A program made the translations under genes and the position numbers. Positions 11,756 through 24,169 of a stretch of 64,000 bases of DNA are shown piece after piece. Each line of letters starts with the position of its first letter. Position 1 is the stretch's first letter. The DNA lies in assembly GCA_034509735.1 (NCBI GenBank), contig JACGWO010000003.1:2480001-2544000 (forward strand). Direction: 5' to 3'. This DNA comes from Sesamum alatum (Eukaryota; Streptophyta; Magnoliopsida; Lamiales; Pedaliaceae). Under the pieces are notes generated by a model. The model was not told the origin of the DNA, made no database searches, and worked only from the letters and a program-made list of their open reading frames with translations.

Positions 11756-11950
11756 CTTTCATTTTATTTTTTTGCCCACCGTTTCCCAAGAAAAAACAAG
11801 AATACCAACAACACCAATAATTCATACACGATTTAAAGACAAGAAGACGACATGCTTGATAATTAAAACATCAAGAATTAAATAAATCATGCCATACACG
11901 TTTTCATGCTTTAAACGCACATAAAATCTTAGGCCTATACACCGAACCGG

Positions 11951-11962
11951 GCTTTGATACCA
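11951..11962 (-). other. Copia A primer binding site
   Basis: On the minus strand one base after the 5' LTR is TGGTATCAAAGC, one change from TGGTATCAGAGC, the complement of the 3' end of initiator Met tRNA used by most plant copia elements. Confidence 0.85.
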
Positions 11963-11963
11963 G

Positions 11964-13110
11964 TGAAAGCCTAGCAAAGGCGCATGGATCAGCCCGGGAG
12001 TAGCGCGCATGCGGAAGCGCGGTATAATAAAATTTGCAAGAATTTAAATATGCTATGAACGAGATTAAAATAAATACGTTCAAGGGGTGTTCTTTTTAAT
12101 CTCCCGGGCATTCGGTGTATCTCATGAATAATAAAACATATAAAAGTTTCATGGAGGCCATAGGGTTTAAAGAAAAAGGGGCGAAAACATTAAACCGAAA
12201 ACCTACTAGTTGTCGTTTTTTACTACAAACCGCTACTCGCGTTGTTCCCCGTTTTGCTCCAAGATCTCGAGTTTGAGACCCTCTAATTCGTACACGCAAT
12301 CCGCCAATGTATCTTGATCCTCGTGCTAGCGAAAGAACAAGTGTATGTTTATTTGGAGAGGACGGATTGATCAAACGCTATTTGATTAACGAGATCAACC
12401 CTCCTTAAAGTTCAATTGTAAAACAAAAGAACATAAAAGAGTTTCTTGGGAAAGAGAGAGGAGAGTGCGGCCGAGAGAGAGAGAGGAGGGAGCCGAGTGG
12501 TGTGTGTTTGTGTGTGCTTCAATTTTTCACCATCCCTTCCAAAGTGAAGAGGTGGGAATATTTATAGAGGAGGAATCCTATTCCTCTTCTAATTTCAACT
12601 CTCTGGAAGACTCCACATGGAATAGGATTTGACCTAGTCAAATCCTAGTCAACTTCTAGTTTCTTGGTCAAACCAATCCTAGCCATTGACTTCTCTCTTT
12701 AATCTCAACCATTGATTAATTTAATAGAATATTTAAATCTCATTTAAATAATCCAAAGGGCAATAAATAAATATATTAAATATAAATACTTATTTTAAGC
12801 CCATTGAATTAATCTCCAATAAATCTAATTTATTAGATAAATTCCTTTCATCTAATAAAAGAAATTAATTTTCCCAAGAAAAGAAGGACCCGATTAAATC
12901 TAATTTAATCATTCCATCTCTCTCCAAATATTTAATTCTGAATTAAATACGTTATGTGTGCGGATTGTGTGTGACTCTTTAGGTTCACCTTCAGCTAGAC
13001 TTGGTTGGATTCCTAGAATACGTCCGTTACCATGGGCGGCCATCTAGCAACGGTCCTTGGCACTAGATACTTGATGAATATGCATGGGGATGAACATTTA
13101 GGCTCTACAG
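11964..13110 (-). repeat. Copia A 5' LTR, piece 1 of 4
   Basis: This begins TGAAAGCCTAGC on the plus strand, like 3739. It carries the TATA box on the minus strand at 12559-12566. It is cut after TACAG (13106-13110) by copia B. Confidence 0.93.
12559..12566 (-). promoter_or_regulatory. TATA box of copia A 5' LTR
   Basis: TATAAATA on the minus strand lies in the conserved context CTCTATAAATA. Matching sites are at 4334-4341 (A 3' LTR), 22744-22751 and 31106-31113 (C), 33417-33424 (D), and TATATAA at 13640-13646 (B) and 18435-18441 (E). Confidence 0.6.
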
Positions 13111-15022
13111 TGAAAGAATATGTGGATCGTCCCGGGAAAATTGCGCGAATGCGGAAGCACGGTATAAAATAAAATTGCGGAATTTAAAACATGCTTTTAA
13201 AATAAAGAACACATTTCAAGGGGTGTGCCCTCGAAATTTCCCGGGTGTTTGGTGTATCTCATGAATTAACAATATGTAAGCAATCATGGAGGCCATAGGG
13301 TTGAAAAATAAAAGAGGCGAAAACGTAAACCGAGACCTACCCGTTGTCGTTTTCGTCTTCAACGGCTACACACGTTGTTCCCCGTTTTGCACCAGCACGT
13401 CGTGCTAGCAACGAACAAGTATGTAATTTATTGGAGTGGATGAATCAACGACATGTTATGAATTAACGGTATTGATTCATCAATGTTCTAATGTTCCAAG
13501 AACAAGAGAACAAGAAAAGAGTTTCTTGGAGAGTGGAAGAGAGAGAGGCGGCCGAGAGACGGGAGAGTGAGGGCCGAATAGTGTGTGTTGTGTGTGTGTT
13601 GGAATTTCATCATCCCTCAAAAGGTGCTAGGCTAGGGGTTTATATAGAGGAGGAGTTTAATCCTCTTTAAACTCCAACTCTTTAGAAGCTTAATTTGACT
13701 AGGATTTTGACCTAGTCAAAGTCCTAGTCAAAGTAGAATTTGACCTTGTCAAATTCAATCCTAGCCTTTCGTCTCTCCCATTAAATCTCAACCATTAATT
13801 TAATTTAATGGAATATTTAAATCCTATTAAATATTCTAAAAGGCCAAATAAATATAATAAATAAATATTAATATTTATTCTAGGCCCATTAATTTAATTC
13901 CCTTTATCAAATAGAAGGAATTAATTCTCCAAGAAAATATAGGACCCGATTAAATCCAATTTAATCATTCCTTTACTCCAATATTTAATTCCAAATTAAA
14001 TACTAAGTGTGTGTGTGGATAGTGTGTGACTCTTTAGGTTCACCATTCAGCTAGACTTGGTCGGATTCCTAGAATCCGCCTGTTACCATGGGTGGCCATC
14101 TAGCAACGGTCCATGGCACTAGAGACTAGGTGAAATATTCGGGGATGAATATTTAGGCTCTAAAAGTACACTTGTCCTTCTGTCTTCGGTCTCATCACTT
14201 AGCGTCTAGGGCACGGAAAATGCAGGTACCCATTTTGGACCTAAGTGTCGGTCTGTCCTTACTAAACGCCGCAAGGGAAACCTTCCCTTCTGTTCAGTTA
14301 CTGTGGCCACAGATTTTAGGGACAAGACACAGAGCATACATGAGACTCAACTGTCAATGCCTTTTGACAGGAGACAGATCCTTTCTTGGAAACTACTGTC
14401 ACTCTGTACACCAGAGCTGCACTAGACATGGCTTATGACTACTCAAGAGTATTTTGGCAATCTCTCACCATATCTAAGATACAGACCCAATGTACAGGTA
14501 ACTCAGCAGTTCCTCAATTCAAAGGACTTGGCCTGTACCGTTGGAACCGGGAATACACGTCATACCTTGCTGACCATACTCAAGGTCCTCCGTAAGACGG
14601 TTCCCGCGAGTCACCTCAGTCAGTTGCTTCCTAGCATGCTAACCCACTAACACTGCTTAGACGACCTTCGTCACCTGTCGATGAAATACGACAGCAGATG
14701 CTTAGTGCAAGTCTCAAGGGGAATCTCGGTACCCATTTTCGAGATTCCTTGACTTGGAGATTTCCGGACTGATTCGGTAAGACTGATTTCATGGACCTAC
14801 CTCCAAGTGTAGTCCCAGTCCCCGAAATCGATTCTCAGTCCGTGGGCTTTGTTTGTGTAGTGAACAGATATTTAATAGCAGATATAAGTGAACGTAAACA
14901 AAGTGTTGCCATATGAATTTTCACTTCTTTATCCATAAATGATTTATCAACCACCTGAAATTGTCTAGACATAGGTTACATATTCCCGCCAAAATTGGCT
15001 TACATGGTCACCTATTCTAACA
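13111..15022 (-). repeat. Copia B 3' LTR
   Basis: This 1912-bp LTR runs from TGAAAGAATATG to TTCTAACA and is followed by the polypurine tract at 15023-15033. The minus-strand TATA-like box TATATAA is at 13640-13646. It is closest by eye to LTR E, so B and E form a subfamily distinct from A and C. Confidence 0.93.
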
Positions 15023-15115
15023 ATCTCCCACTTGACCTTTAAAGCCAATCGCCCATATATCTAATTCCCATCTTCTCATGATGTTGCGTATGAGCGCTCT
15101 GCGACATAGGCTTTG

Positions 15116-15649
15116 TCAACGGATTGCTGTGTTGTCTGCTGAGTTGACTCGGTCCATCCGAACGTCACCTCTTCCTACAATTTCTCTAAGAAGATGGTAG
15201 CGTCTAAGAATGTGTTTGGAACGGTGATGAGATCTCAATTCCTTTGCTTGCGCTATTGCACCGTTGTTATCATAGAAGATGACAACAGGCTCGGCGATGC
15301 TAGGCACCACACCCAACTCTTGGATGTAGTTTCTCATCCAAACCACTTCCTTAGCAGCTTCTGAAGCTGCTATGTATTCAGCCTCTGTAGTGGAGTCAGC
15401 AGTGGTTGCTTGCTTGGAACTTTTCCAAGCCACTACTCCTCCATTGAGCTTGAATACATAACCCGATTGAGACTTGGCATCATCGTCATCAGACTGGAAG
15501 CTAGCGTCGCTAAAGCCTTCCAGGATCAACTCTCCATTGCCATAGACTAAGAACATTTCCTTAGTCCTTCTTAGGTACTTAAGGATGCCCTTAACAACAT
15601 TCCAATGTGCATCTCCTGCACAAGACTGATATCTGCTTGTTACGCTCAA
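15116..15649 (-). pseudogene. Copia B RNase H fragment
   Basis: This is the last part of RT (SVTSRYQSCAG) and RNase H. It includes GFSDASF, TTADSTTEAEYIA and FYDNNGAIAQA, where the usual Cys before the catalytic Asp is Tyr. The frame is lost after VNSADNTA near 15120 because of a small indel, so the C-terminal 25 or so residues present in C are missing. Upstream it runs into the deletion junction and is out of frame with the gag-protease part by one base. Confidence 0.85.
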
Positions 15650-16989
15650 AGCGTAAGCAATGTCAGGCCTAGTGCAGTGGACCGCATATTAGATTTATCT
15701 AATTTACATTTGTGTTGAGCGTTAAGAACGAAGTTCGTTTGTTGCAAGATATAGAGCCCGTTATTTAATGTACCAAGCAGATGAGCAATTCCACACCTCA
15801 TCAAATAAAAGCAATTTTTATTGATTCTAAACTCATAACCACTATTGTCCAACAATGGAATGGAAATGATGTTTTTAATCATGCCAGGTACAAAATAAAC
15901 TTGCTCTAATTCTATGCTAATGCTATCACTAATCACTAGAGTGGCGGATCCTACTGCTTCTGCCGAGATGGCCTTGCCATTCCCAAGCTTTAGGATCATG
16001 TCCCCGCTACCCAGTTTTCTGCTTCTTTTCAGCACCTGCAAGTCATTGCAAATGTGAGCTCCACAGCCGGTATCTAATACCCAAGAGGCAGAATTAGTGA
16101 CCATGTTAACCTCAATCACAAAAATACCTCGGTTCGAGAAGAGTTTGGGGCACTCTCTCTTCCAATGCCCTTTCTCACGGCAGTTGATACATATGTCATA
16201 TGCCTTCGACTGTTGCTTGGAGACAACCTTTCCCTTTCCTTTGCCTTTCCCCTCATTCGCAATGGGAACACTCTTAGTGTTCGCAGCTGCTTTGACGGCC
16301 TTTCTCTTCCCTTTCTTCTTTTTCCAACGTCCGGCACCTTTGCCTTTCGTCTTGGAAATTGAAGCACCTCCAAACAATACCGAAGGCGCGGACTTCTTAG
16401 TCGTTGCCTCGTATTGCACCAACATATTGATCAACTCATGAATGCCCTTCTCAAGTGCGTTCATGTTGTAGTTGACGATAAATTGGTCAAAGGAGGGTGG
16501 GAGTGACTGAACGATCACATTTATGTACGTTTCATTATCGAGACCTGCCTTTAGGTCCTCGAGCTTTTCCACCAGGGTAAGCATTTTAACCCCGTGCTCT
16601 TGTACAGAGGATCCTTCTGTCATTTTAGTTCCAAAGAACGCCTTGGTCGCGACATACCTAGTATGCCGGCCGGGACTGCATAGCAATCCTTAAGGCGAGC
16701 CATTATGGAAGGGACGTCGTCTAGCCTTTCATATTGCTTCTGAATCTCATTCGTCATCAAAAGTACGTATGATGCTACGGACCTTCCGGTTATCCTTATG
16801 CCAAGTCTCGAACGTCTCACGTTCTTCTGGCGTGGATCCTTCCGGCAAGGTCCTAGGGAGAGGCTCGTCCATGATGTAGCCTTGGTTCTCGTAATCTAGG
16901 ACTATCCTGAGATTGCGCAACCAGTCGTTCTAATTTGTTCCATTGAATTTGTTTGTCTCAAGAATGGTTGAAAGTGGGTTCTTAGACAT
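15646..16989 (-). pseudogene. Copia B gag, zinc knuckle and protease
   Basis: The longest open stretch (16686-15646, about 346 codons) covers the second half of gag (AFFGTKMTEG, EHGVKMLTLVEKLEDL), the Lys-rich linker, an intact zinc knuckle DICINCREKGHWKREC and an intact protease motif WVLDTGCGAHICND. It then runs through GTLNNGLYILQQTNFVLN and ends out of frame in former RT sequence. Gag starts at the ATG at 16989 (MSKN or similar). A TAG replacing Tyr near 16929 and frameshifts near 16680-16760 break the first half. Gag plus protease with no polymerase is the result of deletion here, not an original design. Confidence 0.88.
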
Positions 16990-17856
16990 TTTTAAATCTA
17001 CATTTAGAAAACAGCGCGCGATCAGCAGAAAATAAAAGACGGTGGTTTGATAAAATAATTAAATGCTTGGTCTTTAGTCATTTAATCCTCCCACTATTTA
17101 TACGAAAACACGGTACTCTCAAACGTGATTTTCGGGAAATCCTTTCCTAGTGGGCTTGGGATCCACAGCGATTTTTCTCATACCCCGCTTTTACGATTCG
17201 TATGGAAAAGATCATGTGGGAGGTATTCCATACCATTCTCGTTCCACGAGATTCCAAAGATTATTGCCTCACCCTTTCACATGATCCTGAGGACTCCAAG
17301 CGAATCATGCTAATTGGGCGTTAGACCCAACCCAATTGACCGAGCCACAGACCCACTGGTACCTCCACGACTCGTGAGACAGGTAACAGCAGCCCATTTT
17401 TCGTTCATGACATAGTGCAACTTCTTTTAAGTACAATAACGTGCCACGACTCGTGAGACCACGCTATTGACCTAAAACAGCTTCCTCATTATGCCATGGA
17501 TTGGAAGGCATGGACAAACTCCTAGAGTTCATGTCCATTTTGTCTAGGGTCTAATATTTCAACATTGGTCCAACCAATGTGAGAGTAGTAAATGACCAAG
17601 ATCTCATAATAAATAAACATCCACACATTCGTCCATAATGCGTAAATTAAACCATCCATAGCAGTTATATGATAAATAAAAAAACCCATTCATCCATCAT
17701 AATAACCACATGCAAAATTAAAGCCTAGCACGCCCCTGTTGGATGATCACGAGCCCGAATCCTATGCGACCCACTGAGCCCGCAGTGGATCTATGGTCAA
17801 TCTAGGGTTGGTCCTATACTATTACATTAATATTAACCCAATCATCATGCTGATGG
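16990..17856 (-). other. Copia B leader, gag-proximal part
   Basis: This noncoding stretch is colinear with the A and C leaders and includes the CCACGACTCGTGAGAC pair (17365-17380, 17444-17459). It is cut after GATGG by solo LTR E. Confidence 0.75.
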
Positions 17857-19847
17857 TGAAAGAAATCGGTGGATCGTCCCGGGAATTGTGCGAATGCGGA
17901 AGCGCGATAAAAATAAACATACGAAAATAAAGCATGCTTTTAATTTAAAAGAACACGCTCAAGGGGTGTACCCTTGAGATTCCCGGGCGTTCGGTGTATC
18001 TCATGATAATAAAGCATGTAAAGAAATCATGGAGGCCATAGAGTTGGAAATTAAAGAGGGACGAAAAAAGTAAAACGAGACCTACCCGTTGTCGTTTTCG
18101 TCTTCAACGGCTACTCGCGTTGTTCCCCGTTTTGCACCGAGATCTCGTTCTTGAGACCCTCCAAATCGTGACACACGATCCACCCACGTATCTTGCACGT
18201 CGTGCTAGCAACGAACAAGTGTATATTTTTGGAGTGGATGAATCAACAACACGTTATCAATTAACCGTATTGATTCATCTAAGTTCTAATGTTCCAAGAA
18301 CAAAAGAACTAAGAAAAAAATACTTTCTTGTAGAGAGAGAGGGGGCGGACGAGAGGTGAGGAGGGGAAAGATGAGTGTGTATTGTGTGTGTGATTTCAAG
18401 AATCATCATCCTTCAATTGTTGGAGGCTAGAGGTTTATATAGAGGAGGAGTGTAATCCTCTTTAAACTCGAACTCTAAGAACTCTAATTTGACTAGGATT
18501 TTGACCTAGTCAAAGTCCTAGTCAAACTAGTGTTTGACCTAGTCAAACGAATCCTAGCCTTCCATCTCCCCTTTCCATCTCAACCGTTGATTTTAATTTA
18601 ATGGAATATTTAAATCCCATTAAATATTCCAAAAGGCTAAAAGAATAAATATAATAAATATTAATATTTATTCTAAGCCCATTAAATCAACCCTTTAATA
18701 AATCCTATTTATTAATTTAATTCCCTATATCAAATAGAAGGAATTAATTTCTCCAAGAAAATATAGGACCCGATTAAATCTAATTTAATCATTCCTTTAC
18801 TCCAATATTTAATTCCAAATTAAATACTAAGTGTGTGTGTGGATAGTGTGTGACTCTTTAGGTTCACCATTCAGCTAGACTTGGTCGGATTCCTAGAATC
18901 CGCCTGTTACCATGGGTGGCCATCTAGCAACGGTCCATGGCACTAGAGACTAGGTGAAATATTCGGGGATGAATATTTAGGCTCTAAAAATACACTTGTC
19001 CTTCTGTCTTCGGTCTCATCACTTAGGGTCTAGGGCACGGAAAATGCAGGTACCCATTTTGGACCTAAGTGTCGGTCTGTCCTTACTAAACGCCGCAAGG
19101 GAAACCTTCCCTTCTGTTCAGTTACTGTGGCCACAGATTTTAGGGACAAGACACAGAGCATACATGAGACTCAACTGTCAATTCCTTTTGACAGGAGACA
19201 GATCCTTTCTTGGAAACTACTGTCACTTTGTGCACCCGAGCTGCACTAGATATGGCTTATGACTACTCAAGAGTATTTTGGCAATCTCTCACCATATTTA
19301 AGATACAGACCTGATGCACAGGTAAACTCAGTAGTTCCTCAAGTCAAAGGACTTGGCCTGTACCGTTGGAACCGGGAATACACGTCATACCTTGCTGACC
19401 ATACTCAAGGTCCTCCGTAAGACGGTTCCCGCGAGTCACCTCAGTCAGCTGCTTCCTAGCATGCTGACCCACTAACACTGCTTAGACGACCTTCGTCACC
19501 TGTCGATGAAATACGACAGCAGATGCTTAGTGCAAGTCTCAAAGGGAATCCCGGTACCCATTTTCGGGATTCCTTGACTTGGAGATTTCCGGACTGATTC
19601 GGTGAGACTGATTTCATGGACCTACCCTCCAAGCGTAGTCCCAGTCCCCGAAATCGTTTCTCAGTCCGTGGGCTTTGTTTGCGTAGTGAACAGAAATGTA
19701 AACGCAGATAAGTGAACATAAACAAAGTATTGACATATGAATTTTCACTTCTTTATTCATAAATGTTTTTATCAAATACCAAAAATGGTCTAGACATAGG
19801 TTACATATTCTTGCCAAAATTGGCTTACATGGTCACATATTCTAACA
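17857..19847 (-). repeat. Solo LTR E (copia, B subfamily)
   Basis: This complete 1991-bp LTR (TGAAAGAAATCG to TTCTAACA) has no internal region and has perfect TSD GATGG at 17852-17856 and 19848-19852. The host leader resumes exactly after the TSD. It arose by recombination between the two LTRs of an inserted element. The TATA-like box is at 18435-18441 on the minus strand. Confidence 0.95.
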
Positions 19848-19852
19848 GATGG

Positions 19853-21010
19853 GCCTTGGTCTCTTTTTCTCTTTCTTCACTTCATGGAAAACTCCAAGGG
19901 ACCTCCCGTCTGGGCTCTCCATGTGGTCCTTCCTTCTTCTCCACCAATTACAAAAAAATAGAAACCTCACTCCTAATCTAATCTCATTACATATTAAAAA
20001 TAGAAACCCCAGCGAACACCCGGGGGGAGTACATAAGGAGGGAGGTAGAATGCCTTATTATTCCAAGGCAACTAGAAAGAGAGAAGGAGAAAGCAATAAA
20101 AGAGGCACACAAGCCCAACAGAAAATTAAACCATACATTCGGTTTATGGCTCGTGATCATCCATTTCCATCTAACACACATAATCACATGATCTAATCAC
20201 ATAATTACAATATACCAAGAATTCATGATTTCCAATCATAATCATTCAAGATAAGAAATAAATGAACATGTGCGTAACGTGTGAAAAAATAAAACACAAA
20301 TATTGGTAACAATATTTTCTCGTTTTAGGAAAATCTTTCCTCATTATTTTAAATAAAATAACCCCGGGATTCCAAATCCAATATATTTTACTCCTAAAAT
20401 AATGTCTTTAGAAAATTAGGAGACATTGAACCCAAAAATGAATTTTCAGAATTAATTCAAAATCAAAACTGAAAATAAGTTAAAAAATAAAATAGGGTTG
20501 AAAACCCTGGCTTGCACCGGCAGCCGGCCGCTGCCTCCGGCAGCAGCCTGCCGGCGTGCGCGCAGGGCAGCAGGCCCAGCCTGCGGTCCAGCGTGCGCGC
20601 AGGCCCCTTGCCTGCTTGCGCGCGCGCCTAGTCGGCAGCTTGCTGCGCGGCCTGGCGCTCCGGCAGGCTGCCGCGCGCGTAGGCTCCCATGCCTTGCGCG
20701 CGCGCTGGCCTACCGGTCGCCAGCCACGTTGTGCGCCTGTGCAGTGTGCGCGAGCACGCGCACTAGGCGCGCCCGCCGGGCGTGCGCGCGCAGACACCTC
20801 CGTCTGCGTGCGTGCGCGCCTGGTGGCGCTGCCTGGTGCGCCGCGCGCACATGACCGCGCTTGCCGGGCGCGCGCGCGCAGAGTCCCGGCACGCTGGACT
20901 GGCGTGCGCGCGCGGGCTCCCCTGCCCGTTTGCGCGCGCGTCCGGCGAGCGCCCTTGTCTGAGCCCCCGGCCGCGCGCCCTGCCTGGATGGCAGCGCGTG
21001 GCCTCGCGGA
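19853..21010 (-). other. Copia B leader, primer-site-proximal part with GC island
   Basis: The leader continues from 19853. The GC/CpG island occupies 20505-21005 and ends abruptly at the deletion junction near 21010, where LTR sequence (AAATAGAAGGAATTAATT) begins. The primer site is gone. Confidence 0.8.
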
Positions 21011-22123
21011 AAATAGAAGGAATTAATTCTCCAAGAAAATATAGGACCCGATTAAATTCAATTTAATCATTCCTTTACTCCAACATTTAATTCCAAATTA
21101 AATACTAAGTGTGTGTGGATAGTGTGTGACTCTTTAGGTTCACCTTTCAGCTAGACTTGGTCGGATTCCTAGAATCCGTCCGTTACCATGGGTGACCATC
21201 TAGCAACGGTCCATGGCACTAGAGAATAGGTGAAATATTCGGGGTGAACATTTAGGCTCTAACAGTACACTTGTCCTTCTGTCTTCGGTCTCATCACTTA
21301 GGGTCTAGGGCACGGAAAATGTAGGTACCCATTTTGGACCTAAGTGTCGGTCTGTCCTTACTAAACGCCGCAAGGGAAACCTTCCCTTCTGTTCAGTTAC
21401 TGTGGCCACAGATTTTAGGGACAAGACACAGAGCATACATGAGACTCAACTGTCAATTCCTTTTGACAGGAGACAGATCCTTTCTTGGAAACTACTGTCA
21501 CTCTATACACCGGAGCTGCACTAGACATGGCTTATGACTACTCAAGAGTATTTTGAGCAATCTCTCACCATATCTAAGATACAGACCCAATGTACAGGTA
21601 AACTCAGCAGTTCCTCAAGTCAAAGGACTTGACCTATACCGTTGGAACCGGGAATACACGTCATACCTTCCTGACCATACTCAAGGTCCTCCGTAAGATG
21701 GTTCCCGCGAGTCACCTCAGTCTGCTGCTTCCCAGCATGCTAACCCACTAACACTGCTTAGACGACCTTCGTCACCCGTCGATGAAATACGACAGCAGAT
21801 GCTTAGTGCAAGTCTCAAGGGGAATCTCGGTACCCATTTTCGAGATTCCTTGACTTGGAGATTGCCGGACTGATTCGGTAAGGCTGATTTCATGGACCTA
21901 CCTCCAAGCATAGTCCCAGTCCCCGAAATCGATTCTCAGTCCGTGGGCTTTGTTTGCGTAGTGAACAGATATGTAATAGCAGATATAAGTGAACGTAAAC
22001 AAAGTGTTGCCATATGAATTTTCACTTCTTTGTCCATAAATGATTTATCAAACACCTGAAATTGTCTAGACATAGGTTACATATTCCCGCCAAAATTGGC
22101 TTACATGGTCACCTATTCTAACA
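21011..22123 (-). repeat. Copia B 5' LTR, truncated
   Basis: About 1113 bp match the right part of the 3' LTR from about 13912 on. The first roughly 800 bp, which include the TATA-like box, are deleted. The outer end TTCTAACA and TSD TACAG are intact. Confidence 0.9.
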
Positions 22124-22128
22124 TACAG

Positions 22129-22164
22129 TACATCTATCCTTTCGTCTACAGTCTCACCACTTAG
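22129..22164 (-). repeat. Copia A 5' LTR, piece 2 of 4 (36 bp)
   Basis: A 36-bp sliver of the A LTR is caught between copia B and copia C. It matches 3' LTR A near 4885-4920. It ends with CTTAG, the TSD of C. Confidence 0.9.
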
Positions 22165-24153
22165 TGAAAGATTGTGGATCGTCCCAGGAAATAGCGCGAA
22201 TGCGGAAGCGCGGTATAAAATTAAATTACAAAAATTAAAACATGATTTTAATAAAATAAAACAACACGTTCAAGGGGTGTGCCCTTGAAGTTCCCGGGCG
22301 TTTGGTGTATCTCATGAATCAAAAAGCATAAAAGAAATCATGGAGGCCATAGGATTAAAAAATAAAGAGAAATGAAAATTTAAACTGGAACCTACCGATT
22401 GTCGTTTTCGTCTTCTAACCGGTACTCGCGTTGTTCCCCGATTTGCTCCAAGTCTCGTATGTGAGACCCTCCAAACAGTAACACGCAATCCACCCACGTA
22501 TCTTGCACGTCGTGCTAGCGAACGAACAAGTATTTTTGGAGAGGATGAATTAATCACACATTATTAATTAACGGTATAAATTCTCCTAAGTTCAACTGTT
22601 CCAAGAACAAAAGAACAAGAAATTATTTTCTTGTTGTGAGAGAGAGAGGGCGGACGAGTAGGGAGAGAGAAGAGAGCCGAGTGTGTGTGTGTGTGTGTGT
22701 GTGTTGGAATATCATCACTCTTCTAATAGTGAGGGGCTAGGACTATTTATAGAGGAGGAGTTTAATCCTCTTTAAACTCCAACTCTAAAGAAGACTATTT
22801 TGACTAGGATTTTGACCTAGTCAAAGTCCTAGTCAATGTAGTATTTGACCTAGTCAAAATTTAATCCTAGCCATCCATCTTCCCTTTTAATCTCAACCAT
22901 TAATTTAATTTAATGGAATATTTAAAACCTATTTAAATATTTCAAAGGGCAATAAATAAATATAATAAATATAAATATTTATTCTAGGCCCATTAAATTA
23001 ATTTTCTAATAAATCCAATTTATTAGATCAATCCCTTTTATCTAATAAAAGGAATTAATTCTCTCTAAGAAAATAAAGGACCCGATTAAATTCAATTTAA
23101 TCATTCTTTTTCTCCGATATTTAATTCTAAATTAAATACTTAATGTGTGTGGATTCTGTGTGACTCTTTAGGTTCACCTTTCAGCTAGACATGGTCGGAT
23201 TCCTAGAATCCGCCCGTTACCATGGGTGGCCATCTAGCAACGGTCCATGGCACTAGAGACTAGGTGAATTTTCGGGGATGAACATTTAGGCTCTAACAGT
23301 ACACTCGTCCTTCTGTTTACAGTCTCACCACTTAGGGTCTAGGGCACGGAAAATGCAGGTACCCATTTTGGACTTAAGTGTCGGTCTGTCCTTACTAAAG
23401 GCTGCAAGGGAAACCTTCCCTTTTGTTCAGTTACTGTGGCCACAAATTTTAGGGACAAGACACAGAACATTTGTGAGACTCAACTGTCAATGCCTTTTGA
23501 CAGGAGACAGATCCTTTCTCTGAAACTACTGTTACTCTGTATGCCAGAGCTGCACTAGACATGGCTTATGACTACTCAAGTGTTTCTTGTCAATCTCTCA
23601 CCATATCTAGGATACAGACCTGATATACAGGTAAACTTAGCAGTTCCTCAAGTCAAAGGACTTGACCTGTACCGTTGGAACCGGGAACACACGTCATACC
23701 TAGCCGACCCTACTCAAGGTCCTCCGTAAGACGGTTCCCCCAAGTCACCTCAGTCAGCTGCTTCCCAGCAGGCTAACCCACTAACACTGCTTAGACGACC
23801 CTCGTCCCCTGTCGATGAAATACGACAGCAGATGCTTAGTGCAAGTCTCAAGGGGAATCTCGGTACCCATTTTCGAGATTCCTTGACTTGGAGATTTTCG
23901 AACTGATTCAGCGGGACTGATTTCATGGACCTACCTCGGAGCGTAGTCCCAGTCCCCAAAATATGTTTTCGGTCCGTGGGCTTTGTTTGTGTAGTGAACA
24001 GATATGAAATGCAGATAAAGTGAACACAAACAAAGTAATGCCAAATGAATTCACTTCTTTATTCATTAATAAATTTATCAAAACACTGAAATTGTCTAGA
24101 CATAGGTTACATTTTGCCCGCCAAGATTGGCTATATGGTCACCTATTCTAACA
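22165..24153 (-). repeat. Copia C 3' LTR
   Basis: This 1989-bp LTR runs from TGAAAGATTGTG to TTCTAACA. The minus-strand TATA box is at 22744-22751. A (GT)n run lies at about 22681-22703. It differs from the 5' LTR by scattered substitutions, a few percent by eye. Confidence 0.95.
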
Positions 24154-24164
24154 ATCTCCCACTT
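24154..24164 (-). other. Copia C polypurine tract
   Basis: AAGTGGGAGAT on the minus strand abuts the 3' LTR, identical to that of A and B. Confidence 0.85.
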
Positions 24165-24169
24165 GAACT

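Larger units (their letters stand above)
9884..11963 (-). other. Copia A long 5' leader
   Basis: About 2.1 kb between the primer site and gag has no convincing gene. It is colinear with the leaders of B and C. Shared landmarks are two copies of CCACGACTCGTGAGAC (10167-10182 and 10247-10262), a purine-rich stretch near 10810-10890, and the GC-rich island at 11201-11755. Such long leaders probably hold packaging and dimerisation signals, but that is inference. Confidence 0.7.
13111..22123 (-). mobile_element. Copia element B, internally deleted
   Basis: It belongs to the same family as A and is inserted in the A 5' LTR with perfect TSD TACAG (13106-13110 and 22124-22128). The 3' LTR is 13111-15022. 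The interior is 15023-21010, interrupted by solo LTR E. The 5' LTR is truncated (21011-22123). Two large deletions are visible. One, near 15690-15700, joins the protease region to the end of RT, removing integrase and most of RT. The other, near 21010, runs from the GC island into the LTR and removes the primer binding site. It cannot move even in trans without a primer site. Confidence 0.92.

Noticed and set aside
14172..14438. Plus-strand open frame of about 70-90 codons recurring in LTRs (also 18996-19262, 21334-21537, 31706-31924)
   Set aside because: It recurs because the LTR recurs. It is antisense to the element, has no recognisable domain, and is broken in A and in 1-780.
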